Below are positions 47,214 to 60,144 of a stretch of 64,000 nucleotides of DNA, piece by piece. The position numbers and the translations under genes were made by a program. The stretch is taken from contig NC_068938.1 of assembly GCF_016801865.2 (NCBI RefSeq), forward strand, positions 76,349,316-76,413,315. Reading direction: 5' to 3'. The stretch comes from Culex pipiens pallens (lineage: Eukaryota; Arthropoda; Insecta; Diptera; Culicidae). Positions within the stretch are counted from its first letter, which is position 1; each line of letters starts with the position of its first letter. The notes beneath the pieces are model-generated. The model was not told the origin of the DNA. It saw only the letters and a list, made by a program, of their open reading frames with translations, and ran no database searches.

Positions 47214-47499
47214 ATTATCGCACACCAGCAAATAACCACTTTGCGTAATGTGTTTGCCCCTAAGGCTGGTTGTGGTTTCGGATTCGAGTTGCACGCGCGC
47301 CGATGCGGTTGACGTCGACTTGCGAACTTTCTTGGCAGAATTGGGTGCTGCCGAGTCTGACTGGCTGACTGATGTAGACGACCTAGCAAAGAAACTACTA
47401 GCATCCGATCTTGTATCCGTTGCGCACGAGCAGCGGCAGCGTCCCGGGAAGTAGACGAGACTTGTTTGAAAGTCCGCACAGAACGACGTCGACGCTCGA
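47214..47499 (-). CDS. Possible minus-strand terminal exon, Ser/Arg-rich
   Basis: On the minus strand a clear acceptor (TTTCTTCTGTTCAG) at about 47500 is followed by two long open frames. One begins LIERRRRSVRTFKQVSSTSR and runs to a stop near 47207; the other (from about residue 30) is Ser/Thr/Ala-rich (ASSFFARSSTSVSQSDSAAP) and ends at TGA near 47211. Codon texture switches from the first to the second near 47410, which would need a frameshift. It could be the C-terminus of a low-complexity nuclear-type protein or a decayed exon. I recognise no domain, and the 1.1 kb to the next fragment at 46138 holds no clear link. Confidence 0.28.
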
Positions 47500-47883
47500 T
47501 GAGCTGAACAGAAGAAAGTCAACACCCTTTGGATGCGGAGGAAATGCATCAGAATGAATCAGAGAAGAGTCTGTGAGAATCACAGGATTTTGTGTGGAAG
47601 CTGAGTAGTTCTCCAAACAAATTAAATTTAAATCAGAGAGATTACTGATTACAATTGGGAATATCAATAAAAGTACCAAAAACATCAGAAAAAATTAACA
47701 AACTTTTATGTTTCGATACCCGGAATCTACGCGTGTCCACCCAGCTGTCACCCTGACACTCACTCTACGCACCAGCAGAGAAAGACCACGTAGATGACTT
47801 GCTACACCCAAACCAGAGAAGCCAATCGAAATTCTGAATCAGACAACTAGATTATTTTGAATGAGTTGAAGTCCACAAATTGA

Positions 47884-48612
47884 CGTCGTCGTGTTATCTC
47901 GTCGCCATCGTGCTAACTTGTCGTAAGTGCATTTTGGGCCAAATTGAGTTAAGAACGCCATTTTGTGCAGCTCACAATGCCTCACCTTTTGACCTTCACA
48001 GATCCCCAAAATTCGATTTCAATCCTGAGATATTCACCAAAAACCGAAAAAACTCCGTGCATTTTTGTCACTTTACATATGAAAGTAGTTTCAATCATGT
48101 CGTGCTATCTTGTCACTCCCTGAAAATCGATGTAAGTGTGATAGCACGACGACGTCGATCTTGTCGCACCCGCCATTTCGACGTTCCGAGAAAAACGCGT
48201 TTTAATGTTAGACCTTGAATAAACAAACAATAGAAAGCACGCAATGTAAACAATAACAAACACGTTTTGTATGGTTAACCATTCTGTGCATTGTCCCGAA
48301 GTTTGGTTGAAGTTGGTTGCTGAAGTCCCGAGTTATAATTACAAATGTTTACGGTAGTCTAACTTGTACGTGCGTCAAACGCGTTCTGACCTGAAATCCC
48401 TTTGGCCAGTTGTCGCACTTACATCAATTTTCAGGGAGTGACAAGATAGCACGACAACACGATTTCGTTGAATATCTGAGGATTTAAATCGATTTTTGGG
48501 GATCTGTGAAAGTCAAAATGTGAGGCATTGTGAGCTGCACAATATGGCGTTCTTAACTCAATTTGGCCCAAAATGCACGTACGACAATTTAGAACGACGG
48601 CGACGAAATGAG
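47884..48612. mobile_element. Inverted pair of GTCGTGCTA-family MITEs
   Basis: 47884-48145 is the first part of a forward copy and 48146-48612 is a nearly full reverse copy. The shared parts (GGGCCAAATTGAGTTAAGAACG, split 47937 and 48566) form a large imperfect palindrome. 48.33-48.42 kb supplies the unbroken reference for the insertion site at 5.47/7.27 kb. Confidence 0.75.
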
Positions 48613-50701
48613 CTTAAAGTTATTAATGAAAATTCAATTTCTTGCCAGATGTGACATGTTTGGGTGCAGTCTTGGAACATGTACGCAACATCCAGTACCC
48701 TCTCTCCCTGACTGTGACTTTACCATCAATTAGAAAATAAACGAACTGTCCAACGCTCGTCTTTCCTCCCGACTTGGCCGACACTGCCAGACACTTGAAA
48801 TTTATGAACTTGAACTATGCAATGTGTTTCTCTCTCGCTCCGGTCCTCGTCGTCGTAATCGTCAGCAACACTCGTCTTGTCGGCTGTGTTTCCCCTGCTC
48901 GTGTGTCAAATTGTGACTAATTTAAGCGCATGCCTCTTCGCACATCTTCAGATCTTCTAGACACGAGTCCCAAGTACCGCGAGCGAGAGAGTGTCTGTAC
49001 ATGCGTGTCCGCGCTAAGTGATATGATTGTCGCGGCGGCGGCAGCGATCCAACATGTTGATAATATGACTTAATTATGGATTGTTGAACAACAGTTTCTG
49101 TCCCGGGAGTCCGGAGAGAAAAACATGCCAAGAATTTGTTGTCACGCACTTGAATCGGCGTGCCCCCCTCTCGTCGCGAAGATATTCCAAGCCGGTTGAT
49201 GAATGTATCAATTAGTTGAAAATTACGTCGACAAATAGAACTGGACCCCGGAGGAGGTGTCTCCCTTGTTACCCCCAGAAGACCGGTGTCCCAGATGGCG
49301 TGTGTATAATTAATCATAAATAGATACACCGTGAAGATGAGTGTGTCTACGAGTCCTACAATAGCGCCACTGTTTGCCGTCTGGGAAAGTTCTGTCGTAC
49401 CCCTCCGGGGGAGGACAAACTGCGTGCTGTTGGGGCCTGTGATTAACACCCTGTAAATGAGGGAGCTGCTGACGCAGTGCCGTTAGAAATTAGCAACAGC
49501 GGCAGCTTGTTGACACAAGCCGAAATATCAAAACAATGACCAAAATACGAGTGGACGGTGAACTCTGGGACATGACCTCATTAGTTGAACGGACGGCTGT
49601 GTCAAACTGAGATACATTTTGTAGAATGACATATGAAGATCGTTTGAAATTCTTTGTGCTTTTTTATGCAAGCGTACCTTTTGCCGTGATTGTCGTGAAC
49701 GTTGGAGACTTGGAAGGATCAAAGATAAATTGAAAATCGAACAATTTAGTTATGAAATATTTCGACACCTTCAGAAATCTTCTCAAATACCATAATGTCA
49801 AACAATTTTAGACAGATAATTGTAAGACCATTCTAACGAGTCAATTTTTTTAAATCTTGTTACGCTGTCTCAAGTTATAACCACTTAAGCGATATTTATG
49901 TAAAGAATCCATCCATCATCTGACCTATTGTTTAATAGGTAAGCAGAATACTGGCAATTACGTTTTAAGATATTACCACTTAACCCTCTACAGCCCAACT
50001 TATTTTTTCGAATTCTTTTATTTTTCCCGTGTTCAGGAGGTCATTTTGAACAACTTTTGTTCTACGAAAAACTTAACTTCTCTTGTTTTATGTTTTTCTT
50101 GTGTAATTTTTAGTATTTCAATTTGCATTTAGGCCGTTGCAAATATTTTTTGAAGTTTATGTCCCTCGGTGCTGACCAAAGTCGACATTATTTAAAACAT
50201 TGGCAAAGTCTTATAAAACATTTAACTTCCAACAATTAAATTTTCTAAAACTTTTAGAGTTCCTCTTTCGATTACTTTTTAAGGATCAAAATTTGGTTGA
50301 AAATTTGATTTTTGGCGATTTTTTAAATCAAAGCCCGTCTAAAGGCGGGGTTGAGTTGAAGGTATAATCATGTACTTTTTTAAGCTTAATCGAACTTATC
50401 TGTATGAAAACTATGACCACCAGAAAGGGCCATTTCCCAGAATAAATTATTCCCCAGAAGTGTATATTATGGGTTTTTACCTATGAAGTTTAAGTTTTTA
50501 TGATCATTAATTTTCAATTTCAATTCGGTTTTATTTGTGAATAATCAAGTTACAATGAGTTCATTTAGGTACATAACAGAGTTTTGGTGTTCCTTTCAGC
50601 TGTGTTTTACATCATAATTCAATCGAAAAATTATTACTTTTAACTATGGAATAGACAAGAGTAAGAAAAAGTTTTCAAAAAACTTACAGAATTATTGTTT
50701 A
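48613..50701. other. Spacer without a supported gene
   Basis: 48640-49500 is GC-richer and unique, with a 175-codon minus-strand frame (49449-48922) that has no recognisable domain or splice support. 49740-49980 is a relic related to the 164-bp unit family. A TTAACCCTCTACAGCCC phrase near 49980 looks like a piggyBac-type end, but I found no matching right end. Confidence 0.35.
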
Positions 50702-50705
50702 TTAA

Positions 50706-51179
50706 CACTGGAACGCCCAACGCATGTCTAACTTACACGGACGCCCAAGCCTCCCAAAAAAGTTGGAACGGTAACTTCAACTCGCTGGTTCTCGGGCCTA
50801 ACTCAACCAATCAAGATGATTCTTCTTTCCAGTGATTTGTTAGGATGTCTAGATGATTCTAGAACTTTGCAAAACTCAATTTGAACAAATCTGTAATTTC
50901 TGCAACCGAAAACATCGCTCCACCTTTTTTTAAAAAAAACTGCCTCCGCAGAATTTTCGGCGATTTTATTTTTACATGCGAAAAAAAAAGTTGGAACGAT
51001 GTTTTTGATCGCAAAAATTACAGATTTGATCAAATTAAGTTCTGCATAGTTCTAGAATCATCTAGACATCCTAACAAATCACTGGAAAGAAGAATCATCT
51101 TGATTGGTTGAGTTAGGCCCGAGAACCAGTGAGTTGAAGTTACCGTTCCAACTTTTTTGGAGCCTTGGGCGTTGGAATG
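50706..51179. mobile_element. TTAA-flanked foldback MITE
   Basis: The 474-bp element lies between TTAA at 50702-50705 and 51180-51183. Ends CACTGGAACGCCCAA and CATTCCAACGCCCAA match at 12 of 15 positions, and the pairing continues inward for most of each half (GGCCTAACTCAACCAATCAA, AATCACTGGAAAGAAGAATC). Confidence 0.8.
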
Positions 51180-51183
51180 TTAA

Positions 51184-51760
51184 TATACCCTTCTTTTTGA
51201 TAATCTTTATGTCCTTAGATCTTCAAATCATATAAAATAGAGCATTGAATCTCCATGAATTTCATAATTCCCGTATGAGTAAACCCTATACTTTTTGATA
51301 TCTCAGAATTTTCAAATCTGGAGTTTTTTTAAAAGTCCCAAAAAACTCTGCATTTTTTTGCTCCACGGATGTTTTTGAAACCATACCGAGTATGAAATGG
51401 TCCAATATTTCAAAACTCAAAAAAACTAGAATTTTAATTAAAAACGTTTTATAAACATTTGAAATCCAAAAGTATATAGGATCTTCATAAAAAAAACTGT
51501 ATGCATTTGTAAAATATTTTCGATTTTTTTAACCAACTCTAACATTTTAAATTGGCGTTATATTGAATATTTGACAATTTTCAAATGTTTGTCTTGATTC
51601 CAAAATTTCAAAAAAAAAAGTTTATTTCGAGAGATCCCAAATTATACAATTGTTTATTTTTTTACATTGACAATAGGATCTTTAATTTCTGAGATATTGA
51701 TGAGATGTTTAGATGAGACTAAAACTTCAATTCTTGTTTCTTCTTCTTGTTAAATTTTAT
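51184..51760. other. AT-rich spacer
   Basis: No gene or repeat structure was recognised between the foldback MITE and element E2. Confidence 0.4.
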
Positions 51761-52078
51761 TTAACCCTTTCAGGCCTGATGGGTCATATATGACCCATAC
51801 CGAAATTCGGTTGTATAAAATCACACAGTGCTCAAAACATATAACATTGTTCAGCAAAGTTGTAATTTATGAGTTTCTCTACCTAGGAAAAAATGTTTGA
51901 GTGGTTGTTAATGGCCTTTTTGACGACCTAGAACATCCTGAAAACCTGAAATTTGGAAACTTCAGAAAATGTTGAAGATAATTCAGGTTTACAACGATTT
52001 TTCAAGGCAAATGAAGTTTAGTTATTACCAGTCACATCCTCACGACCATTTGTGACCACTTCGATCCCTTTGGATCTC

Positions 52079-55000
52079 TTTTGGGATGATCTAGGTCCTC
52101 CAAAGTGTCCTGGAATACAGATCTTGGAGTCTACCGCCGTAACAACACGATTCTACCAAGTTTCCGATTATGGATCATATTCAGTGATGTCCCTGGGACC
52201 CTTTGACAACACTATGAGCTATGTGGATCACTTTTGGGATGTTCTGGGTCCTCCAAAGTGTCCTAGAATACAGATCTTGGAGTCTACCGCCGTAACAACA
52301 CGATTCTACCAAGTTTTCGATTATGGTTCATATTCAGTGATGTCTCTGGGACCCTTTGGCAACACTATGAGCTATGTGGGTCACTTTTGGGATGATCTGG
52401 GTCCTCCAAAGTGTCCTGAAGTACAGATCTTGGAGTCTACCGCCGTAACAACACGATTCTACCAAGTTTCCGATTATGGTTCATATTCAGTGATGTCCCT
52501 GGGACCCTTTGGCAACACTATGAGCTATGTGGATCACTTTTGGGATGTTCTGGGTCCTCCAAAGTGTCCTAGAATACAGATCTTGGAGTCTACCGCCGTA
52601 ACAACACGATTCTACCAAGTTTCCGATTATGGTTCATATTCAGTGATGTCCCTGGGACCCTTTGGCAACACTATGAGCTATGTGGATCACTTTTGGGATG
52701 TTCTGGGTCCTCCAAAGTGTCCTGGAATACAGATCTTGGAGTCTACCGCCGTAACAACACGATTCTACCAAGTTTCCGATCATGGTTCATATTCAGTGAT
52801 GTCCCTAGAACCCTTTGGCAACACTATGAGCTATGTGGATCACTTTTGGGATGTTCTGGGTCCTCCAAAGTGTCCTAGAATACAGATCTTGGAGTCTACC
52901 GCCGTAACAACACGATTCTACCAAGTTTCCGATTATGGTTCATATTCAGTGATGTCCCTGGGACCCTTTTGCAACCTTCTGAGCTATGTGGATCACTTTT
53001 GGGATGATCTGGGTCCTCCAAAGTGTCCTGGAATACAGATCTTGGAGTCTACCGCCGTAACAACACGATTCTACCAAGTTTCCGATTATGGTTCATATTC
53101 AGTGATGTCCCTGGGACCCTTTTGCAACCTTCTGAGCTATGTGGATCACTTTTGGGATGATCTGGGTCCTCCAAAGTGTCCTGGAATACAGATCTTGGAG
53201 TCTACCGCCGTAACAACAAGATTCTACCAAGTTTCCGATTATGGTTCATATTCAGTGATGTCCGTGGGACCCGTTGGAAACACTATGAGCTATGTGGATC
53301 ATTTTTGGAATGTTCTGGGTCCTCCAAAGTGTCCTGGAATACAGATCTTGGAGTATACCTCCGTAACAACACGATTCTACCAAGTTTCCGATCATGGTGA
53401 ATATGATGTTCTAGGGGATTGTTCTAGGGGGTATAACGAGTCATTTGGCGTTATAAACTCGATCACCCCAAAACTTGGGGTCGATTTTTCGGGGTGTTCT
53501 GAAGGTCCTGGAGAGTTGGTGTCAAAGAAGAAAAGTTGCGTCTCGTCGAGACGAACAAAAGCTCTGAAGACCCCAAAGCGCGGGGACTTACGGAAGTGGG
53601 TCAAAAATGGGAAAGAAAAACCGAACACGTTTCGCGCAAGTTTGGGCGAATTCAACACTTTTTTCTTCCTGGGTGCGGCAATTTATATTATATTCAGTGA
53701 TGTCCCTGAGACCCTTTTGCAACCTTCTGAGCTATGTGGATCACTTTTGGGATGTTCTGGGTCCTCCAAAGTGTCCTAGAATACAGATCTTGGAGTCTAC
53801 CGCCGTAACAACACGATTCTACCAAGTTTTCGATTATGGTTCATATTCAGTGATGTCTCTGGGACCCTTTGGCAACACTATGAGCTATGTGGGTCACTTT
53901 TGGGATGATCTGGGTCCTCCAAAGTGTCCTGAAGTACAGATCTTGGAGTCTACCGCCGTAACAACACGATTCTACCAAGTTTCCGATTATGGTTCATATT
54001 CAGTGATGTCCCTGGGACCCTTTGGCAACACTATGAGCTATGTGGATCACTTTTGGGATGTTCTGGGTCCTCCAAAGTGTCCTAGAATACAGATCTTGGA
54101 GTCTACCGCCGTAACAACACGATTCTACCAAGTTTCCGATTATGGTTCATATTCAGTGATGTCCCTGGGACCCTTTGGCAACACTATGAGCTATGTGGAT
54201 CACTTTTGGGATGTTCTGGGTCCTCCAAAGTGTCCTGGAATACAGATCTTGGAGTCTACCGCCGTAACAACACGATTCTACCAAGTTTCCGATCATGGTT
54301 CATATTCAGTGATGTCCCTAGAACCCTTTGGCAACACTATGAGCTATGTGGATCACTTTTGGGATGTTCTGGGTCCTCCAAAGTGTCCTAGAATACAGAT
54401 CTTGGAGTCTACCGCCGTAACAACACGATTCTACCAAGTTTCCGATTATGGTTCATATTCAGTGATGTCCCTGGGACCCTTTTGCAACCTTCTGAGCTAT
54501 GTGGATCACTTTTGGGATGATCTGGGTCCTCCAAAGTGTCCTGGAATACAGATCTTGGAGTCTACCGCCGTAACAACACGATTCTACCAAGTTTCCGATT
54601 ATGGTTCATATTCAGTGATGTCCCTGGGACCCTTTTGCAACCTTCTGAGCTATGTGGATCACTTTTGGGATGATCTGGGTCCTCCAAAGTGTCCTGGAAT
54701 ACAGATCTTGGAGTCTACCGCCGTAACAACAAGATTCTACCAAGTTTCCGATTATGGTTCATATTCAGTGATGTCCGTGGGACCCGTTGGAAACACTATG
54801 AGCTATGTGGATCATTTTTGGAATGTTCTGGGTCCTCCAAAGTGTCCTGGAATACAGATCTTGGAGTATACCTCCGTAACAACACGATTCTACCAAGTTT
54901 CCGATCATGGTGAATATGATGTTCTAGGGGATTGTTCTAGGGGGTATAACGAGTCATTTGGCGTTATAAACTCGATCACCCCAAAACTTGGGGTCGATTT

Positions 55001-55382
55001 TTCGGGGTGTTCTGAAGGTCCTGGAGAGTTGGTGTCAAAGAAGAAAAGTTGCGTCTCGTCGAGACGAACAAAAGCTCTGAAGACCCCAAAGCGCGGGGAC
55101 TTACGGAAGTGGGTCAAAAATGGGAAAGAAAAACCGAACACGTTTCGCGCAAGTTTGGGCGAATTCAACACTTTTTTCTTCCTGGGTGCGGCAATTTATA
55201 TTATATTCAGTGATGTCCCTGAGACCCTTTTGCAACCTTCTGAGCTATGTGGATCACTTTTGGGATGATCTGGGTCCTCCAAAGTGTCCTGGAATACAGA
55301 TCTTGGATTTTCCCACCGTAACAACATGATTCTACCAAGTTTCCGATTATGGTTAATATTCAGTGATGTCCCTGGGACCCTT
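52079..55382 (+). repeat. E2 153-bp array with two S blocks
   Basis: About 18 units of 153 bp on the plus strand with S blocks at 53401-53690 and 54914-55204. It gives open frames of 575 and 553 codons that I regard as periodic artefacts. One unit near 52380-52430 (GGTCACTTTTGGGATGATCT, GAAGTACAG) differs from the matching unit of E1 at 29.65-29.7 kb. Confidence 0.93.
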
Positions 55383-55785
55383 TGACGAACACGAGAAACC
55401 AATCCGCGGACGTGGAGATAAGTGAGATTGAGGGGAAACCTCGTATATTTTTGACCCATATAGAGTTCGATACCGATCATATAGCCCAATTTTCAGCTCG
55501 AATTTTGCCTGAGACTATGTTAGCGAGTAGAAAGTTTCAGTTGAGGCATTTCTCCGTGTATTGCTACAGAGTTTTTCAATGCTCAGATTCAGTCGCCCAC
55601 AGATCGTTCGAGAGATTGAATGTGTTGGGTTTTGGAAGGTTTATGACTTGAACAAATTCAACTAACGCTGCAGTCAAAATCCTCCCTCGACCGCCACCTA
55701 CCCCTTTTGCCTCGCCAGATGGGATTCAAGCCATCCTTACGCTTACAAAGCGAAACCCGCCAGGAGCTGGCACCCTTTAGCATTA
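55383..55785 (-). other. Unique core of E2
   Basis: Reverse copy of the E1 core (25381-25783), with the same tRNA-like remnant around 55705-55775. No difference from E1 was noticed on reading. Confidence 0.75.
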
Positions 55786-57978
55786 CTAGACTCCAAGATC
55801 TGTATTCCAGGACACTTTGGAGGACCCAGAACATCCCAAAAGTGACCCACATAGCTCATAGTGTTGCCAAAGGGTCCCAGGGACATCACTGAATATGAAC
55901 CATAATCGGAAACTTGGTAGAATCGTGTTGTTACGGCGGTAGACTCCAAGATCTGTTTTCTAGGACACTTTGGAGGACCCAGAACATCCCAAAAGTGATC
56001 CACATAGCTCATAGTGTTGCCAAAGGGTCCCAGGGACATCACTGAATATGAACCATAATCGGAAACTTGGTAGAATCGTGTTGTTACGGCGGTAGACTCC
56101 AAGATCTGTATTCTAGGACACTTTGGAGGACCCAGAACAACCCAAAAGTGATCCACATAGCTCATAGTGTTGCCAAAGGGTCCCAGGGACATCACTGAAT
56201 ATGAACCATAATCGGAAACTTGGTAGAATCGTGTTGTTACGGCGGTAGACTCCAAGATCTGTTTTCTAGGACACTTTGGAGGACCCAGAACATCCCAAAA
56301 GTGATCCACATAGCTCAGAAGGTTGCAAAAGGGTCCCAGGGACATCACTGAATATGAACCATAATCGGAAACTTGGTAGAATCGTGTTGTTACGGCGGTA
56401 GACTCCAAGATCTGTATTCTAGGACACTTTGGAGGACCCAGAACATCCCAAAAGTGATCCACATAGCTCATAGTGTTGCCAAAGGGTTCTAGGGACATCA
56501 CTGAATATGAACCATGATCGGAAACTTGGTAGAATCGTGTTGTTACGGCGGTAGACTCCAAGATCTGTATTCCAGGACACTTTGGAGGACCCAGAACATC
56601 CCAAAAGTGATCCACATAGCTCATAGTGTTGCCAAAGGTTCCCAGGGACATCACTGAATATGAATCATAATCGGAAACTTGGTAGAATCGTGTTGTTACG
56701 GCGGTAGACTCCAAGATCAGTATTCCAGGACACTTTGGAGGACCCAGATCATCCCAAAAGTGATCTACATAGCTCATAGTGTTGCCAAAGGGTCCCAGGG
56801 ACATCACTGAATATGAATCATAATCGGAAACTTGGTAGAATCGTGTTGTTACGGCGGTAGACTCCAAGATCTGTATTCTAGGACACTTTGGAGGACCCAG
56901 AACATCCCAAAAGTGATCCACATAGCTCATAGTGTTGCCAAAGGGTCCCAGGGACATCACTGAATATGAATCATAATCGGAAACTTGGTAGAATCGTGTT
57001 GTTACGGCGGTAGACTCCAAGATCTGTTTTCTAGGACACTTTGGAGGACCCAGAACATCCCAAAAGTGATCCACATAGCTCATAGTGTTGCCAAAGGGTC
57101 CCAGGGACATCATTGAATATGAACCATAATCGGAAACTTGGTAGAATCGTGTTGTTACGGCGGTAGACTCCAAGATCTGTATTCTAGGACACTTTGGAGG
57201 ACCCAGAACAACCCAAAAGTGATCCACATAGCTCATAGTGTTGCCAAAGGGTCCCAGGGACATCACTGAATATGAACCATAATCGGAAACTTGGTAGAAT
57301 CGTGTTGTTACGGCGGTAGACTCCAAGATCTGTTTTCTAGGACACTTTGGAGGACCCAGAACATCCCAAAAGTGATCCACATAGCTCATAGTGTTGCCAA
57401 AGGGTCCCAGGGACATCACTGAATATGAACCATAATCGGAAACTTGGTAGAATCGTGTTGTTACGGCGGTAGACTCCAAGATCTGTATTCTAGGACACTT
57501 TGGAGGACCCAGAACATCCCAAAAGTGATCCACATAGCTCATAGTGTTGCCAAAGGGTCCCAGGGACATCACTGAATATGAATCATAATCGGAAACTTGG
57601 TAGAATCGTGTTGTTACGGCGGTAGACTCCAAGATCAGTATTCCAGGACACTTTGGAGGACCCAGAACATCCCAAAAGTGATCCACATAGCTCATAGTGT
57701 TGCCAAAGGGTCCCAGGGACATCACTGAATATGAACCATGATCGGAAACTTGGTAGAATCGTGTTGTTACGGCGGTAGACTCCAAGATCTGTATTCCAGG
57801 ACACTTTGGAGGACCCAGTACATCCCAAAAGTGATCCACATAGCTCATAGTGTTGCCAAAGGGTCCCAGGGACATCACTGAATATGAACTATTATCGGAA
57901 ACTTGGTAGAATCGTGTTGTTACGGCGGTAGACTCCAAGATTTATATTCCTGGACACTTTGGAGGACCCAGAACGTCC
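55786..57978 (-). repeat. E2 14-unit 153-bp array
   Basis: The counterpart of 23187-25380, on the minus strand. It shows the same sequence of unit variants in the same order (for example the FCNLL variant in unit 11), so neither copy has gained or lost a unit here since they separated. Confidence 0.95.
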
Positions 57979-58095
57979 AATAATGAAATGTAACTTTTTT
58001 TTGCCTGTTTCTGTTTACTCATGGAAAAAATGAACTACTGGTACCAAAATTGTAGATTAACACAGCTCAGAAAAATTCAGGCCTGAAAGGGTTAA

Positions 58096-58519
58096 ACATA
58101 TTGCAGTTTAGTGTAATCTCTGATTAGTTTCATATTGTTTTACTTCACTATTTCAAGTATCAAATTATCCGGGTGTCTCGACCAAATTTCCCTGGAATCG
58201 AGAGGCTAAAAAATGGCAAATTTTCGGGGAAATTTTTCCCGGGAATTCCCGCTCGTCACCCTCTAGGGGTGACCATTAATTTAAATTATATTTTTTCTGA
58301 TTAAATAATTTATTTTTTTATTTATCAGGAGAAATTGTCTGTTAATTAATCATAGTCTCTCATCAATTGCTATTTTTTCAAATATTTTTTCTATGTAATT
58401 AGAGAATTTAGCGTATACGGTCGACGATCTTCTTGATCGCAATAATGCTCTATGTATCGATGATTTCTTGAGACCCTGTAAACTGCATATTTCGATGCTT
58501 TTATATCTTTTTGTTTGAA
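58096..58519. other. AT-rich spacer
   Basis: No gene. It is plain AT-rich DNA between E2 and the foldback repeat. Confidence 0.4.
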
Positions 58520-59550
58520 GAACAACTCTCTAGCAAAAACCCGGAAATGGATTTTATTTGTATTTTTTGAATTGGCTCAAACTTTGTGGAGGCTATGACC
58601 AAAGAAGCTATTTTGTGTATTGGTTCACCCATACAAGTCTCCATGCAATTTTGACAGCTTTCCATACAAAAATTGTACGTAAATATTTAAACAGCTGTAA
58701 CTTTTGAGTGAATTTTCCGATCAATTTTGTGACTTCGGTAAAGTTGTAGGTATTGTTGAGGACTATTGAGAAAAAAAGGCACACGGAAAAAAATTGCCGA
58801 TTTTCAATTAACATTTTTTTTCACAATAACTCAATATTCCATAATACGTATTTTTTGATTTTCGTGATTTTTTGATATTTTTTAGGGGACAAAAACTCGC
58901 ATCTTTTGAGCTATAGAGAAGTATAGTCAAAAAATCTGCTGCCAAGTTATGATTTTTTGAAAAAAAAGGTGATTTTTGTAAAAAACGAAATTGCATACCA
59001 AAATAAAATTTGACCTCAATTTTTAATGTAAAATTGAATTTGCAATCGAAAAGTACTTTACAGATTTTTTGATTAAGGGCTCCGTTTTCAAGATATAGCC
59101 ACCGAAAGTTTGATTTGAACGAAATATTTGCAGTTTTTTGTGTTTGCACTTAATTTTGATTTTTTTCCAGTTTTTTGTTTTTGTTTGCGAGTTTTTGTCC
59201 CCTAGAACATATAAAAAAATCTCGAAAATCAAAAAATGCGTATTTTGGAAAATTGAGTTTTTGTGCAAAAAAATGTTAAAAAATTTGCATCTCTTTTCTC
59301 CGTGTACCTTTTTTTTCTCAATAGTCCTCAACAAAACTTAATCAGAAAATTAAAGCTGTTTAAGTATTTACGTCAAATTTTTGTATGGACAACTGCCAAA
59401 ATTGTATGGAGACTTGTAGTGAATCAATGACACAAAATAGCTTCTTTGTTCATAGGGAAGGCTCCCACAAAGTTTGAGCCAAATAAAAAAATACAAAAAA
59501 CAAAAATGGTCGAAATCGGCCGATTTCGTAGAGAATTTCTCAGAAGATCT
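58520..59550. mobile_element. 1-kb foldback MITE
   Basis: Left phrases (GGCTCAAACTTTGTGGAGGC, CATACAAAAATTGTACGTAAA, GACTATTGAGAAAAAAA) return as complements on the right (CCTCAACAAAACT, TACGTCAAATTTTTGTATGG, CCCACAAAGTTTGAGCC). The arms pair over most of their length. Single arms of the family lie at 9.2-9.5, 36.2 and 46.4 kb. Confidence 0.75.
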
Positions 59551-59925
59551 TTTTCCTCGATTGTTCCTTGGATTACATTTGCTTTAATAATACTTATTTG
59601 CTTTTGATTGTCTGATGTTGCCATGATTTAATGTCATAGTTGGGTTACCCTTTTTTTTAATCGAAAAATACTGTATAGAATTCAGCAAATTGATTTTAAC
59701 AAATCATTTTTTCTTCTTTATTGATGCCATTTTTTGAGTGAATTTATAAATAGAACTTTTTCGATTTACCTTGCTAGATTTTTGATTTCATATAATTGAA
59801 AAATCCAATGTTTTCAACAATGTGAACAGCGTTGCTTAAACTGTATAATGCTGCTTATTTTTTAATCGCTAGCTAAAATTCCCTTTAGGATGATGCTAAC
59901 GTGCTTATTTATTTTTTTCTTAAAG

Positions 59926-60144
59926 ATGCACTCACAATTTTACGACATTCTGCCAGTGAGTGTCATAAAAATAGTTCACGTCTATGCTATCGTTAATGCT
60001 ATGTTTAACAAAGCGACAATTCGTCGTGTTTTGCTCGTAAATCTTAAACGAACGAAAAAAATGTCTTTGCCTTCAGCGATGGTCATACCCATTAGTGCGC
60101 GACAACATTGTAAGGATGGATGCCTCGTGTTGGACATGTTGTGA
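59926..60144 (+). CDS. Short orphan frame preceded by a possible splice acceptor
   Basis: A 72-codon frame starts MHSQFYDILPVSVIKIVHVY directly after TTATTTTTTTCTTAAAG, an acceptable acceptor. The first 30 residues alternate hydrophobic and polar residues, followed by basic KATIRRVLLVNLKRTKK, which has the look of a last membrane segment plus cytoplasmic tail of a receptor. No upstream exon was found. It may be a receptor remnant or chance; I assign no function. Confidence 0.22.
   Translation: MHSQFYDILPVSVIKIVHVYAIVNAMFNKATIRRVLLVNLKRTKKMSLPSAMVIPISARQHCKDGCLVLDML

Larger units (their letters stand above)
51765..58091 (-). mobile_element. E2: second giant TTAA-flanked satellite element
   Basis: The 6327-bp element is the reverse-orientation copy of E1, bounded by TTAA (51761-51764 and 58092-58095) and the same 15-bp terminal repeats. 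Order from the left: unique end with the 20-bp palindrome (51779-51798), satellite runs of about 8.6, 8 and 1.2 units with two S blocks (53401-53690, 54914-55204), unique core (55383-55785), and the 14-unit array (55786-57978). The flanks are unrelated to those of E1, so this is a separate insertion and not a segmental duplication. The 14-unit array encodes exactly the same 731 residues as in E1. E2 lacks the extra 899-bp module of E1. Confidence 0.9.

Noticed and set aside
48922..49449. 175-codon minus-strand frame
   Set aside because: No recognisable domain and no plausible exon boundaries; composition resembles the surrounding non-coding DNA.
49977..50000. Another piggyBac-type element starting TTAACCCTCTACAGCCC
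   Set aside because: No matching right end followed by TTAA was found in the next several kilobases.
23070..58095. E1 and E2 as one inverted segmental duplication
   Set aside because: Similarity stops exactly at the TTAA sites on all four edges, and the flanks are unrelated.
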